Source of the DNA: Calothrix sp. NIES-4105
Lineage (GTDB): Bacteria > Cyanobacteriota > Cyanobacteriia > Cyanobacteriales > Nostocaceae
DNA: 64,000 nt
Assembly (NCBI RefSeq): GCF_002368415.1
Contig: NZ_AP018290.1
Coordinates: 5,345,614-5,409,613, forward strand
Direction: 5' to 3'
In this document: positions 29,931 to 38,492 of the stretch, in pieces
Numbering within the stretch: the stretch's first letter is position 1
Layout of the letters: the number at the start of each line of letters is the position of its first letter
Position numbers and translations under genes: made by a program
Notes under the pieces: model-generated
Databases searched by the model: none
Told to the model about the DNA's origin: nothing
Seen by the model: only the letters and a program-made list of their open reading frames with translations

Positions 29931-32024
29931 ATGTTGCCCACTGTATTTGATTGTCATAAATTAACTTCCTCAAAATTGACATACAAGCTTTACCTGTTGA
30001 TGTGCGCTGCTTCTACCTCCTTTTTCTGGGTGTTAGCGACAAGTCAACAAACCTTAGCCCAAGTCAATCCTCAATCTACTTCCGGGTTACTGCCAGTACC
30101 ACAGTCTCCTTCAACCAAGTCTGTTTCATCACAGTCTGTTCCACCACCACCTGGAACTAGTGAATGGCAACCAAGTGCTGTGTTGCCAAGCGGCGCAGGT
30201 TCGGAAAATGTCAATACTTTGATGTCAAACCAGCCAAGCCAGTCACTTGGACAGTTAGAAAACTTGTTTATTCAACAAAGCAAGAATACGCGCGCTCAAA
30301 AGTCGCGACTTGAGCCAAGTACTACCGAAGTTACACCATTAAAAACGCAACTGCCGAATTCTATTGGTGGAGATAGTTTGGACTCAATCGGACTACGACA
30401 AGGTAGTTCATTCGTGTCGCAGAATATGAGGCTTGAGAATAACCATGCCAACACAAATACCCAAGAGTTTACAGCACCTGGAACAACACCAACATTTAAT
30501 CAACTACTGAATTCTCAATCTTCAAGTAGTGCAGTTGCTCCTTTACCTCCACTTGTTGGTGAAAGTCAACAACCGCAGTTGGGAAATAATTTAGTTACTA
30601 ACACAACTCCAACTTTCAACCAGTTATTAAACAACCCAGCTACATCTAGAGGAAATGGGGCTAATTTAATAGGCAGCGCCACACCAACTTTTAATCAATT
30701 ACTTAATGGTCAACAAGTTGGACAACGTGTTAATCAGCCATTTGTTAATAACAACGTACCTCCAACATTCGAGCAAATTCTCAATGCTCAATCAAGTGGT
30801 GGATTATCACAACCAATAGCACCGCTTAGTTACCAGCAAATTCTAAATGCTCCTGTGGGCAACCCTAATCAATTTATAGGTACCGAGGCGCCTGAACCTC
30901 CTACATTTAACCAAATTTTGAATTCTCAAGGTGGAGCCTATCCGACACCAGGTGAGCAATTGAGGCAAGAACAACTCCAAAGTCAACTTCAACAAGAAAC
31001 AACACGCCCCGAGGCAACAGGAGGGCGACCCTTACTAAACAGTAGTGCCTTGACAGAACCGTTTGTGAGAGTGGAAGGTGTATACGTTACACAAAAGGAG
31101 ACATCGGCACGGGCACGAGTGACAGGTGTTTACCCTCTGACTCCAAATACTTTAGTTGGGGCAACACTTGATTTAGTTAGTAATGGTAGTACTTTTACTG
31201 ACTCACGTAACGAAGGTTTAAACATTAACGAGCTATATTTTGCTACTTCGCTAGCTGGTTTACCTAATTTACGCTTCGTTGTTGGTCAGTTAGATTTAAC
31301 TTCATACTTCGACCGTAATAGTTTTGCAAAAGACGGCGCCAGTCAGTTTTTCAATCCGGTGTTCCAAACTAACCCAGCTCTTGCTGCAACGGGTATTGCA
31401 TCGCGTCCTAGTTTACTTGTAAACTGGAGCGTTACGGACAATATAGACGCAAAAGCCGCTGTATTCTCTTCTTCTAATAGCCTAAGTAATTTCACTTTAG
31501 ATGGATTTGCTGGAGAAGTCGGTTTTCGTTATGGTAACGCGATTATTCGTGGTACTTATGCTACCGACCGTGATGGAGGCAATCGCGATTCATTCCCTGA
31601 AATATTCAGCCTTGCTAGAGGTTCGGGGCAATTTGGAATTCTTCGCGATGACCGTGAAGAAGCATATGGTTTAAATGCCGAAGTTTATATTCCTAATCTC
31701 AAATTGGGGTTGTTCGGCCGCTACGGTCGCTACGAAAACCGCGATGCTAATAGGAGTGCAGATACATACGTTTTGGGCGCCAGTTTGCTAGATTTATTTA
31801 CTCCAGATGACCGTCTGGGGATAGCTTACGGACAAGCTCTAACAAGTGACTCACTTCGCCGTGGAAACCGTCCCGACGTACTGGAAATGTACTATGATTT
31901 TCCATTCTTACCTAATTTAAGACTTGGTTTTACGGTGCAAGGACGCGATAGTTTCGAGGAAACTGTCCTAGGAATCAGAGTGAAATCAGATTTTGACATA
32001 ACCCCAAGGGGGAGAGTACGGTAA
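29931..32024 (+). CDS. Outer-membrane OprB-like porin with FNQLLN repeats, cellulose operon
   Basis: This 697-residue protein has a signal peptide (LYLLMCAASTSFFWVLATSQ). A long Gln/Ser/Pro-rich region includes six copies of a motif close to PTFNQLLN (residues about 185-331). The C-terminal 330 residues alternate as beta strands (VRVEGVYVTQKETSARARVT, LGLFGRYGRYENRD) and resemble carbohydrate-selective OprB porins. It is first in an operon with a TPR protein, GH8 cellulase, BcsB and BcsA, and overlaps the TPR gene by one base (TAATG). I infer that it is the outer-membrane exit for cellulose, the job of the BcsC barrel in proteobacteria. The repeats may dock other subunits. Confidence 0.85.
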   Translation: MLPTVFDCHKLTSSKLTYKLYLLMCAASTSFFWVLATSQQTLAQVNPQSTSGLLPVPQSPSTKSVSSQSVPPPPGTSEWQPSAVLPSGAGSENVNTLMSNQPSQSLGQLENLFIQQSKNTRAQKSRLEPSTTEVTPLKTQLPNSIGGDSLDSIGLRQGSSFVSQNMRLENNHANTNTQEFTAPGTTPTFNQLLNSQSSSSAVAPLPPLVGESQQPQLGNNLVTNTTPTFNQLLNNPATSRGNGANLIGSATPTFNQLLNGQQVGQRVNQPFVNNNVPPTFEQILNAQSSGGLSQPIAPLSYQQILNAPVGNPNQFIGTEAPEPPTFNQILNSQGGAYPTPGEQLRQEQLQSQLQQETTRPEATGGRPLLNSSALTEPFVRVEGVYVTQKETSARARVTGVYPLTPNTLVGATLDLVSNGSTFTDSRNEGLNINELYFATSLAGLPNLRFVVGQLDLTSYFDRNSFAKDGASQFFNPVFQTNPALAATGIASRPSLLVNWSVTDNIDAKAAVFSSSNSLSNFTLDGFAGEVGFRYGNAIIRGTYATDRDGGNRDSFPEIFSLARGSGQFGILRDDREEAYGLNAEVYIPNLKLGLFGRYGRYENRDANRSADTYVLGASLLDLFTPDDRLGIAYGQALTSDSLRRGNRPDVLEMYYDFPFLPNLRLGFTVQGRDSFEETVLGIRVKSDFDITPRGRVR

Positions 32025-34378
32025 TGAGTATCGAGCAAAAAGGTAAAAGTTTCTTTTGGGTAAATGCGGCAATTAAAACCCTTTCCTTTTTTCCTTTGTA
32101 CTTATTCGTTTTTAGTATTGTTGCCGTATCACCTATAAGTTTGATTGCTCCTGCTGTTGCTCAAAAAGCAAGTGACTCTGAGCAACGAGGTTTTAACCTT
32201 CTCAAGAAAGGTTGGGTGAATGACGCGATTAAAGCTTTTCAACAAGCTTTAAAAAGTAATCCCCAATCGTTACAAGCCAAGCTAGGATTAGCTATTGGTT
32301 ATAAACGAGCAGGAAAAATTGATGATGCGTGGAATGCTTATCAACGGGTATTAGCACAAGACCCAAATAACCAACTGGCATTAAAAACAATTGGCTTATT
32401 TGGTACTTACAAACCACAGTGGCACCAAGGAGGTATTCAAGCACTTTCTAAAGTCTTGCAGCAAAATTCATCGGACTTAGAAGCGCGTAATCTACGAGCA
32501 ATACTCTACTTTTATCAAGGCAGGCAAGCAGAAGCTGTTGCTGACTTTGAAATTGTTTTGGCAAATAATCCAACAGCAGAAACCATTATAAACGCAGCAC
32601 AAGCATACACTTACAACGGTAATTCTACCAAAGCCGTAGAGTTATTTAATCGTTACCGCGCGACAGGTAAACCAATTGTTGGTGATGCTGCTGTAGCTTA
32701 CGGGAAAGCACTGCGCGAAAGTGGTAACGCTGCACAAGCTGTACAAGTTTTGGAAGCACAGCTACAGCGTTCTGGATCTCTCGACCGAACTGGAATTGAA
32801 ACGCGCAAAGAGTTAGCTGTTGCATATCTTGCAAATCAGCAGCCAAATCAAGCAGTGGAAACACTACAGCCCTTGCAAGGTAGACCTGATGCCATATTAC
32901 CTTTAGCTCGCGCGCTCAATGATATTCGCAGACGCTCGAATAATCCAGCGCTAGCTCAACAAGTTGCAACGCTTTACCGTCAAGCTCTCTCCGCAACTCC
33001 TAATCCTCCACTATCACTAGTACGTGAAGTTGCGGATGTATTTAGTGGTTTACCTAACGGTGAGCAGGTGGCAGTCCAACTTTACCGTCAGTTAGCTTCA
33101 CAGCAACCAAACGATAAGAGTTTATTAGTGCGGCAACTGGCATTAGAAAATAAGCTTGGCCTTATTTCTCGCGATGAATTACGCCAACGTTTAAATTCGG
33201 CGCTGCAACCGCTGCCGTCTGACACTGTACAGCAACAAAAATTGGCCGTTGCCTTAGCAGAACTGAATACACCAGATGCGGAGTTTTTACCTGTATATCA
33301 AAGCCTTGCTCAGAATCGTACTGATGTACCGATGTTATATTTCCGAATTGCACAAATGTACTTGCAACTTGGTGATACAGCAGGCGCAAGGCAAGCCTTA
33401 GCTTCTTATACAGCGACTCCTGTAGGCAGTAGAGATTTAGCACATCAACTACTAGCGGCAGAAATTGAGCGTCGCGAAGGTAGTTTAGATGCAAGTCTTA
33501 AACGCTATCAAGCTTTACTAAAAAGTAAACCTGACCGTACTGACATTTATGATGCCGGATTACGAGGATTTGCTGGAATTTTAAGGCAGCAAAAACGCTA
33601 CGACGAAGCGTTGGTTGTATACGACGAACTAATGAGTCGTAATCCTCAAAGTCAGGAAATGCAGTTAGGACGTGCAGCAATAGCCTATCAAGCTCGTCGT
33701 ATCTCGGAAGCTGAAGCAAAAGGCATTTTAGAAAATTGGTTGTCAACACAGCCTGCAACTAATACACCACCTGAGTTATATAGTTTGGTGGAAGTTCTAC
33801 CGCTTTATGAGAGTAAAGAAGCGCTATATAACTACTTGGCTGAATTAGACCCTAATAATATTGCTATGCAGTTGCGAGTAGTCGAGGCCATATCATCACG
33901 CAGTCCATCACAAGCGCGCGCTCGTGTTAAACAGTTGATGGCACGATTACCTCAAAACGCTAGTTCATACGATTTACAAGCACAGTTAGCAAAAGCATCT
34001 GGTGACTTGAATCAAGCGGGCAAAATTTACGAGAGGGTTTTGGCGCAGCAGCCAGATAATCTTACGGCTTTATCAGCACTGGCTGGTATTCGGTTTGAGC
34101 AACAGCGGTTTGCGGACTCTGAGAATATCTACTCGAAAGTTATAGAAGAAAAGCCAGAAGATTTAGATGCACGTCGCGCGGTCGCTGATTTAACAGCGAT
34201 TTTAGACAAGCCGTTAAGCGCACTCGCGCAAATGGAAGATTTACAGGTCGAGAAAATGCGCCAAGGTTCTCCCGACCCTGAATTATCGCGGCGGATGCAG
34301 CAAGTCCAAGAGGAATTCTTGCAACGTCGGGGGTTTCAGCCTCCTTGGGAAGATTATTTGAGACGGGGAGGTAAGTAG
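32024..34378 (+). CDS. TPR scaffold protein of the cellulose operon (BcsC-like periplasmic half)
   Basis: This 784-residue protein starts at the ATG overlapping the porin stop. A signal peptide or anchor (FPLYLFVFSIVAVSPISLIA) is followed by about 700 residues of tetratricopeptide repeats (RGFNLLKKGWVNDAIKAFQQ, ALSALAGIRFEQQRFADSEN). It has no beta barrel. BcsC of proteobacteria fuses such a TPR array to a 16-stranded barrel; here the two parts seem to be separate neighbouring genes. It probably bridges BcsB and the porin in the periplasm, binding glucan or partner proteins. The product is predicted, not proven. Confidence 0.88.
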   Translation: MSIEQKGKSFFWVNAAIKTLSFFPLYLFVFSIVAVSPISLIAPAVAQKASDSEQRGFNLLKKGWVNDAIKAFQQALKSNPQSLQAKLGLAIGYKRAGKIDDAWNAYQRVLAQDPNNQLALKTIGLFGTYKPQWHQGGIQALSKVLQQNSSDLEARNLRAILYFYQGRQAEAVADFEIVLANNPTAETIINAAQAYTYNGNSTKAVELFNRYRATGKPIVGDAAVAYGKALRESGNAAQAVQVLEAQLQRSGSLDRTGIETRKELAVAYLANQQPNQAVETLQPLQGRPDAILPLARALNDIRRRSNNPALAQQVATLYRQALSATPNPPLSLVREVADVFSGLPNGEQVAVQLYRQLASQQPNDKSLLVRQLALENKLGLISRDELRQRLNSALQPLPSDTVQQQKLAVALAELNTPDAEFLPVYQSLAQNRTDVPMLYFRIAQMYLQLGDTAGARQALASYTATPVGSRDLAHQLLAAEIERREGSLDASLKRYQALLKSKPDRTDIYDAGLRGFAGILRQQKRYDEALVVYDELMSRNPQSQEMQLGRAAIAYQARRISEAEAKGILENWLSTQPATNTPPELYSLVEVLPLYESKEALYNYLAELDPNNIAMQLRVVEAISSRSPSQARARVKQLMARLPQNASSYDLQAQLAKASGDLNQAGKIYERVLAQQPDNLTALSALAGIRFEQQRFADSENIYSKVIEEKPEDLDARRAVADLTAILDKPLSALAQMEDLQVEKMRQGSPDPELSRRMQQVQEEFLQRRGFQPPWEDYLRRGGK

Positions 34379-34538
34379 TTGTAGCGTTACAATGCGTCCT
34401 CAAAAGAAAAACTTGCAGTTCTAAGTTAATAGTCGAGCATGAGAGGGGAATAATAAGCACAGGGATAGCTTTAAGGAACTCCCTTAATCTTCCCCCTTTA
34501 CTTCTTGTTTTGATCGACTTAGCCAAATTACAAATCCA

Positions 34539-35816
34539 ATGGTTCTTAGGATGCGGCAACTTCCTTTATTGTTGGCGATTGTCATACCGATTGGTCTTTG
34601 TGGTTGTTTCTCTGGTTACTCGTTTGTTAAACAGCCAGTAGACAAACCAATAGACACATCGGTAAGTTCTTCCCAACCATCTGTTGGTGGTAGTATTTCA
34701 ACTTTTCTTGCTGCTTTGCCCCTATCTACTCCTAATCGGGAGTTGCTCGCGCAAAGCTGGGATGGATATCGCCGTCGATTTATTCAAAGTGATGGACGGG
34801 TGATTGATTACGAAGCAAGCGACCGTTCTACTAGTGAAGGTCAAGCATATGCCATGTTACGAGCGGTATTAATCGATGACGCTGAGACATTCGCTTTAAC
34901 TCTGAAATGGGGTGAGAATAATCTCCAGCGAAAAGATAAAGGACAAAGAACTGATAGTTTGTGGGCTTGGAAATGGGGCAAGCGCGCGGATGGAAGTTGG
35001 GGTTCTATCGATAACAATTTTGCCAGTGATGGTGATATTGATGCGATTACCGCTTTAATTTTTGCTGCACGTCGTTGGAATCGTCCAGATTATTTAGAAT
35101 TGGCACGTACAAAGCTACTTGATTTGTGGCGCCTATCTACAGCGACAGGACCAGATGGTAAACCATATTTATTACCAGGCCCACATGCTGCCTTTGTTCC
35201 GAATCCATCTACACTCCATCTTAATCCCTCGTACTTGGCAACCTATGCATTTCGCATCTTCGCTAGTGTTGACCGCTCACACGACTGGTTGGCATTGGTT
35301 GATACTAGCTACCAAGTACTTGAAAAATCTGCCCAGGTTTCAAAAGTTGGTTTGCCTAGCGACTGGGTAGCTTTAGATATCAAAACAGGTCAATATCAAC
35401 CCTTACCATCGGATAGTCCAATCCAAACTTTATATAGCTTTGATGCGTATCGAGTTTGGTGGCGAGTTGCTTTAGATGCTGCTTGGTTTAATTCGAGTCA
35501 AGCACGGCAGTATTTAAAGAGTTCAACTAAGCATTTGGAAAAAATTTGGCGCGAACAAGGTAAACTACCCGCGCGCATTGATTTGCAAGGCAACAAACTT
35601 GTTGAGTACGAAGCGACATCGCAGTACGCAATGCTGTTTTCTGCTTGGCGCATAGTTGAACCTCAACTTGGTCAAGAAGTGCTGACTAAAAAATTGTTAC
35701 CTCAATACAAACAAGGTATATGGGATGACTATTCATCATATTATACTCAAAACCTTGCTTGGTTAGGGTTAGTAAGTCCTTCAGTACTCCCAAAAAAATT
35801 GTTGCCCTATGAGTGA
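34539..35816 (+). CDS. bcsZ: GH8 endoglucanase, cellulose operon (BcsZ-like lipoprotein)
   Basis: This 425-residue protein has a lipoprotein signal (PLLLAIVIPIGLCGC); the ATG at 34551 gives a more typical signal than 34539. The GH8 domain shows the catalytic Glu in TSEGQAYAML (E100) and the Asp in SDGDIDAI (about D164), plus DSLWAWKWG and EYEATSQYAMLFSAW. BcsZ trims or releases nascent cellulose and is needed for normal polymer assembly in other bacteria. The lipobox suggests anchoring in the envelope. It is third in the cellulose operon, 160 bases after the TPR gene and 157 before bcsB. Confidence 0.93.
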   Translation: MVLRMRQLPLLLAIVIPIGLCGCFSGYSFVKQPVDKPIDTSVSSSQPSVGGSISTFLAALPLSTPNRELLAQSWDGYRRRFIQSDGRVIDYEASDRSTSEGQAYAMLRAVLIDDAETFALTLKWGENNLQRKDKGQRTDSLWAWKWGKRADGSWGSIDNNFASDGDIDAITALIFAARRWNRPDYLELARTKLLDLWRLSTATGPDGKPYLLPGPHAAFVPNPSTLHLNPSYLATYAFRIFASVDRSHDWLALVDTSYQVLEKSAQVSKVGLPSDWVALDIKTGQYQPLPSDSPIQTLYSFDAYRVWWRVALDAAWFNSSQARQYLKSSTKHLEKIWREQGKLPARIDLQGNKLVEYEATSQYAMLFSAWRIVEPQLGQEVLTKKLLPQYKQGIWDDYSSYYTQNLAWLGLVSPSVLPKKLLPYE

Positions 35817-35973
35817 TATATACCTTCTTCTTAATGTCTTTAACAAAGCATCAAGATTGAATAGTGAATTTTAGGTTATAAAAGGAACAAAATTCTTTTT
35901 TGTAATTATAACGAAGACAATATAGTCTTAATTAACACCAATATCCTAGTTATCCTTTTATTGTGTATCCCCC

Positions 35974-38355
35974 ATGAAACAGTTGTTTCTTCTTTCCCAA
36001 ATTAGTAAGAAAGCGTTTGTTGTCACTTTCTGCTTGCTGCTATTTCCCAATGCATTACAAGGCGCGCGTGCTGCAAATAGCAAAGACGTTGATGGTCTGG
36101 CACCAGAATTAATACTCGCGCAAGCTACACCAACTCAAACTCCTAGAAAGACCAATAGTGCAAATAGCCAAGAAACAACCGATGCGACTACCACAGAATC
36201 AGCTAAAGGTTTAGCCACTTACAATCTAGAGTTTAATCGCAGTCCAATTGTTGGTAATCAGATGCGGTTGCGTGGTATTTACTCCGAAGCTCGTCTTGGT
36301 TTTACTCGTCCTCGTGGCTGGAAACTTGATAGCGGTACAGTACAAGCGCTTATTCGCTTTCAGCATTCACCATCGCTTTTTGCTAGTCGCTCAAATTTGA
36401 CAGTGCTTGTTAATGGTAGAAGCGTAGGCAGTACACCGTTGAACCGCAAGCAGTCTCAAGTTGGTCAGCTACTGGTAAACATTCCACCAAACATACTTCA
36501 AGACTATAACGAGCTAACAATAGTAGGTCAGCAGAACAATTCAGCAGAATGTAGCGACCCTAGTAGTCCTGATTTGTGGACGGAGATTCTGCCTGACTCA
36601 AAAATTACTTTCAAATATCAAAGACAACCGCTCGCACTTAACTTTAGCCGCTATCCATTTCCTATATTTGATGATTTGGGATTGGAAACAAACAAGATTG
36701 TTTACTTACAACCGAGCCAAGCTTCTGCATCGTGGTTAACTGCTGCAGGTCGTTTCCAAGCTGCGTTAGGGCGGTTAGCTGATTTCCGTCCGCTCGAAAC
36801 TAGTATGATATCTAGCGTTGCGGGTGTTAAAGACTCAGAGCGCTTAGTTATTATTGGAACTCCTAGCGAACAACCAGCGTTAGCAGAACTAAAAGATTTG
36901 CCGTTAAAAATAGTAGGTGGGCAAGTTCTTGATGCTAGTAATAACCCAGTGCCTCAAGACCGAGGTGTGTTGATTTTAGCTAGCTCTAAAAAAGAGGGTG
37001 GGGCGCCAGTTCTTATCGTTACAGGTAATAGTTCCAAAGCAGTTGAAAAAGCTGCAAGATTTTTGACACAGCCTGATTTAAGAAAAATGGGCACAGGTCA
37101 AGTAGTTTATGTTGACCAAGTTAAAGAAACAACTACCCCAGGCACCCGTCAATGGCCGCGTCATTTGCCAGAGGCGAATTCATTCAAACTTAGCGACCTA
37201 AAAACTTCAATTAATAATGAATCGTTTAAAGATGTAACCGTGCGGGGTGCAGGGGCGCCGCCAATAAACATTGACTTCCGCGCTTTACCTGATGACAGGT
37301 TTGTTCGTGGTAGTTCGATGAATTTGGTATATAGCTATGGTCCACAAATTAACCCACGTACTTCTGCAGTTCAAGTCTTTTTAGACGGTAACTTTATTGG
37401 TGGTGCGCGCTTAACAAACGAGTCAGGAGAATCTAATAAATCACTCAAAGTCGATTTACCTGCAAACCTAGTAAAACCAGATTCAAGGTTACAAGTATTT
37501 TTCCGGATGAATGCGCGCGAAGCATTTGATAGACAAAAATGCGTTTTCGCTCCAGACCAGCAGCTTACTGGTACTGTTCATGCGGATACAAGTTTTGATT
37601 TAAAGCGTGAAACCTCGGTTCAATTACCTGACTTAAATTTACTTAAGTTTGGTTACCCGTTTGCGGCGCCTCAAGATTTGTCTAAAACAGCAGTTATCAT
37701 GCCGCAAAATCCATCTGCTACGGATATGCTGACGCTGTTAGAATTTACTGAACGTTTGGGAAGACTTAGTAAAGCTGATTCAGTCAAGCTTGATGTTTAT
37801 ACTCAAGAAAATATACCAGAAACCGTTCGCAAAGAAGATAATTTAGTTGCGATTGGTACACGTGACAGATTTCCGTTACCAGATGCATTAAAGGCGCCTG
37901 GATTTAACTTAAGTCAGCAGTTTGGAAGGGGAAGCGCGCAAGCAAGTGTGGTAACTCCGCAAGACACACAAGGAATGATTAAACAAGTTATTTCTCCTTG
38001 GAACAGTCAGCGAGTAGTTTTAGCACTGACTGCTCAAACTGAAACTGGTTTAGACCGAGTTCGACAAGTGCTTAATCAAGACCCTTGGTTCTTCCAACTT
38101 AAAGAAGATACTGTGTTGATTAGCAGCGATAAAAAAGACCCTGTACCATACGACCCAGACGCTTTTCAACTAGCTTTTTTTGAAGATTCACCAACCGTTA
38201 GCCGTGTTGAAGATACAACTCCACTCAGCAAAATATCGCGATTAATTCAAGATAATTGGTTGCTATTGATTGTTGGAATTTTGGGTTCATCGCTCTTGCT
38301 CTTTGGAATAGTTCAGTTATATCTGAAGCGTTTAACTACAGAGGAAAGAAGGTAG
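35974..38355 (+). CDS. bcsB: Cellulose synthase periplasmic subunit BcsB
   Basis: This 793-residue protein has a signal peptide near residues 12-33. It then shows the BcsB pattern of repeated carbohydrate-binding and flavodoxin-like domains: LTVLVNGRSVGSTPL, YNELTIVGQQNN, NLVYSYGPQINPRTSAVQVF, and the cysteine-containing ECSDPSSPDLW. It ends in a single membrane helix (WLLLIVGILGSSLLLFGIVQ) and a short basic tail. BcsB guides the glucan from BcsA across the periplasm and its tail anchor is required for BcsA activity. It directly precedes bcsA. Confidence 0.94.
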   Translation: MKQLFLLSQISKKAFVVTFCLLLFPNALQGARAANSKDVDGLAPELILAQATPTQTPRKTNSANSQETTDATTTESAKGLATYNLEFNRSPIVGNQMRLRGIYSEARLGFTRPRGWKLDSGTVQALIRFQHSPSLFASRSNLTVLVNGRSVGSTPLNRKQSQVGQLLVNIPPNILQDYNELTIVGQQNNSAECSDPSSPDLWTEILPDSKITFKYQRQPLALNFSRYPFPIFDDLGLETNKIVYLQPSQASASWLTAAGRFQAALGRLADFRPLETSMISSVAGVKDSERLVIIGTPSEQPALAELKDLPLKIVGGQVLDASNNPVPQDRGVLILASSKKEGGAPVLIVTGNSSKAVEKAARFLTQPDLRKMGTGQVVYVDQVKETTTPGTRQWPRHLPEANSFKLSDLKTSINNESFKDVTVRGAGAPPINIDFRALPDDRFVRGSSMNLVYSYGPQINPRTSAVQVFLDGNFIGGARLTNESGESNKSLKVDLPANLVKPDSRLQVFFRMNAREAFDRQKCVFAPDQQLTGTVHADTSFDLKRETSVQLPDLNLLKFGYPFAAPQDLSKTAVIMPQNPSATDMLTLLEFTERLGRLSKADSVKLDVYTQENIPETVRKEDNLVAIGTRDRFPLPDALKAPGFNLSQQFGRGSAQASVVTPQDTQGMIKQVISPWNSQRVVLALTAQTETGLDRVRQVLNQDPWFFQLKEDTVLISSDKKDPVPYDPDAFQLAFFEDSPTVSRVEDTTPLSKISRLIQDNWLLLIVGILGSSLLLFGIVQLYLKRLTTEERR

Positions 38356-38393
38356 TCGTTGTTGTAAGTTGGCTGGTGCCACACCTACTGTAA

Positions 38394-38447
38394 GGGCGGG
38401 TTAACGAAATATCAAACACCGTTAAGTAAATATTCGTAAACCCGCCT
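38394..38447. repeat. GGGCGGGTT...AACCCGCC inverted repeat
   Basis: An imperfect hairpin between bcsB and bcsA with ends GGGCGGGTTAACG and CGTAAACCCGCC. A second copy with similar ends lies at 54836-54890. Confidence 0.6.
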
Positions 38448-38492
38448 CGTCCCAACCAATCCAAAATCCAAAATCCCAAATAAAAAATCAAA

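Noticed and set aside
34140-34559. Reverse-strand frame of 139 codons between the TPR and GH8 genes
   Set aside because: It overlaps the TPR gene end and the GH8 start and has no recognisable domain.
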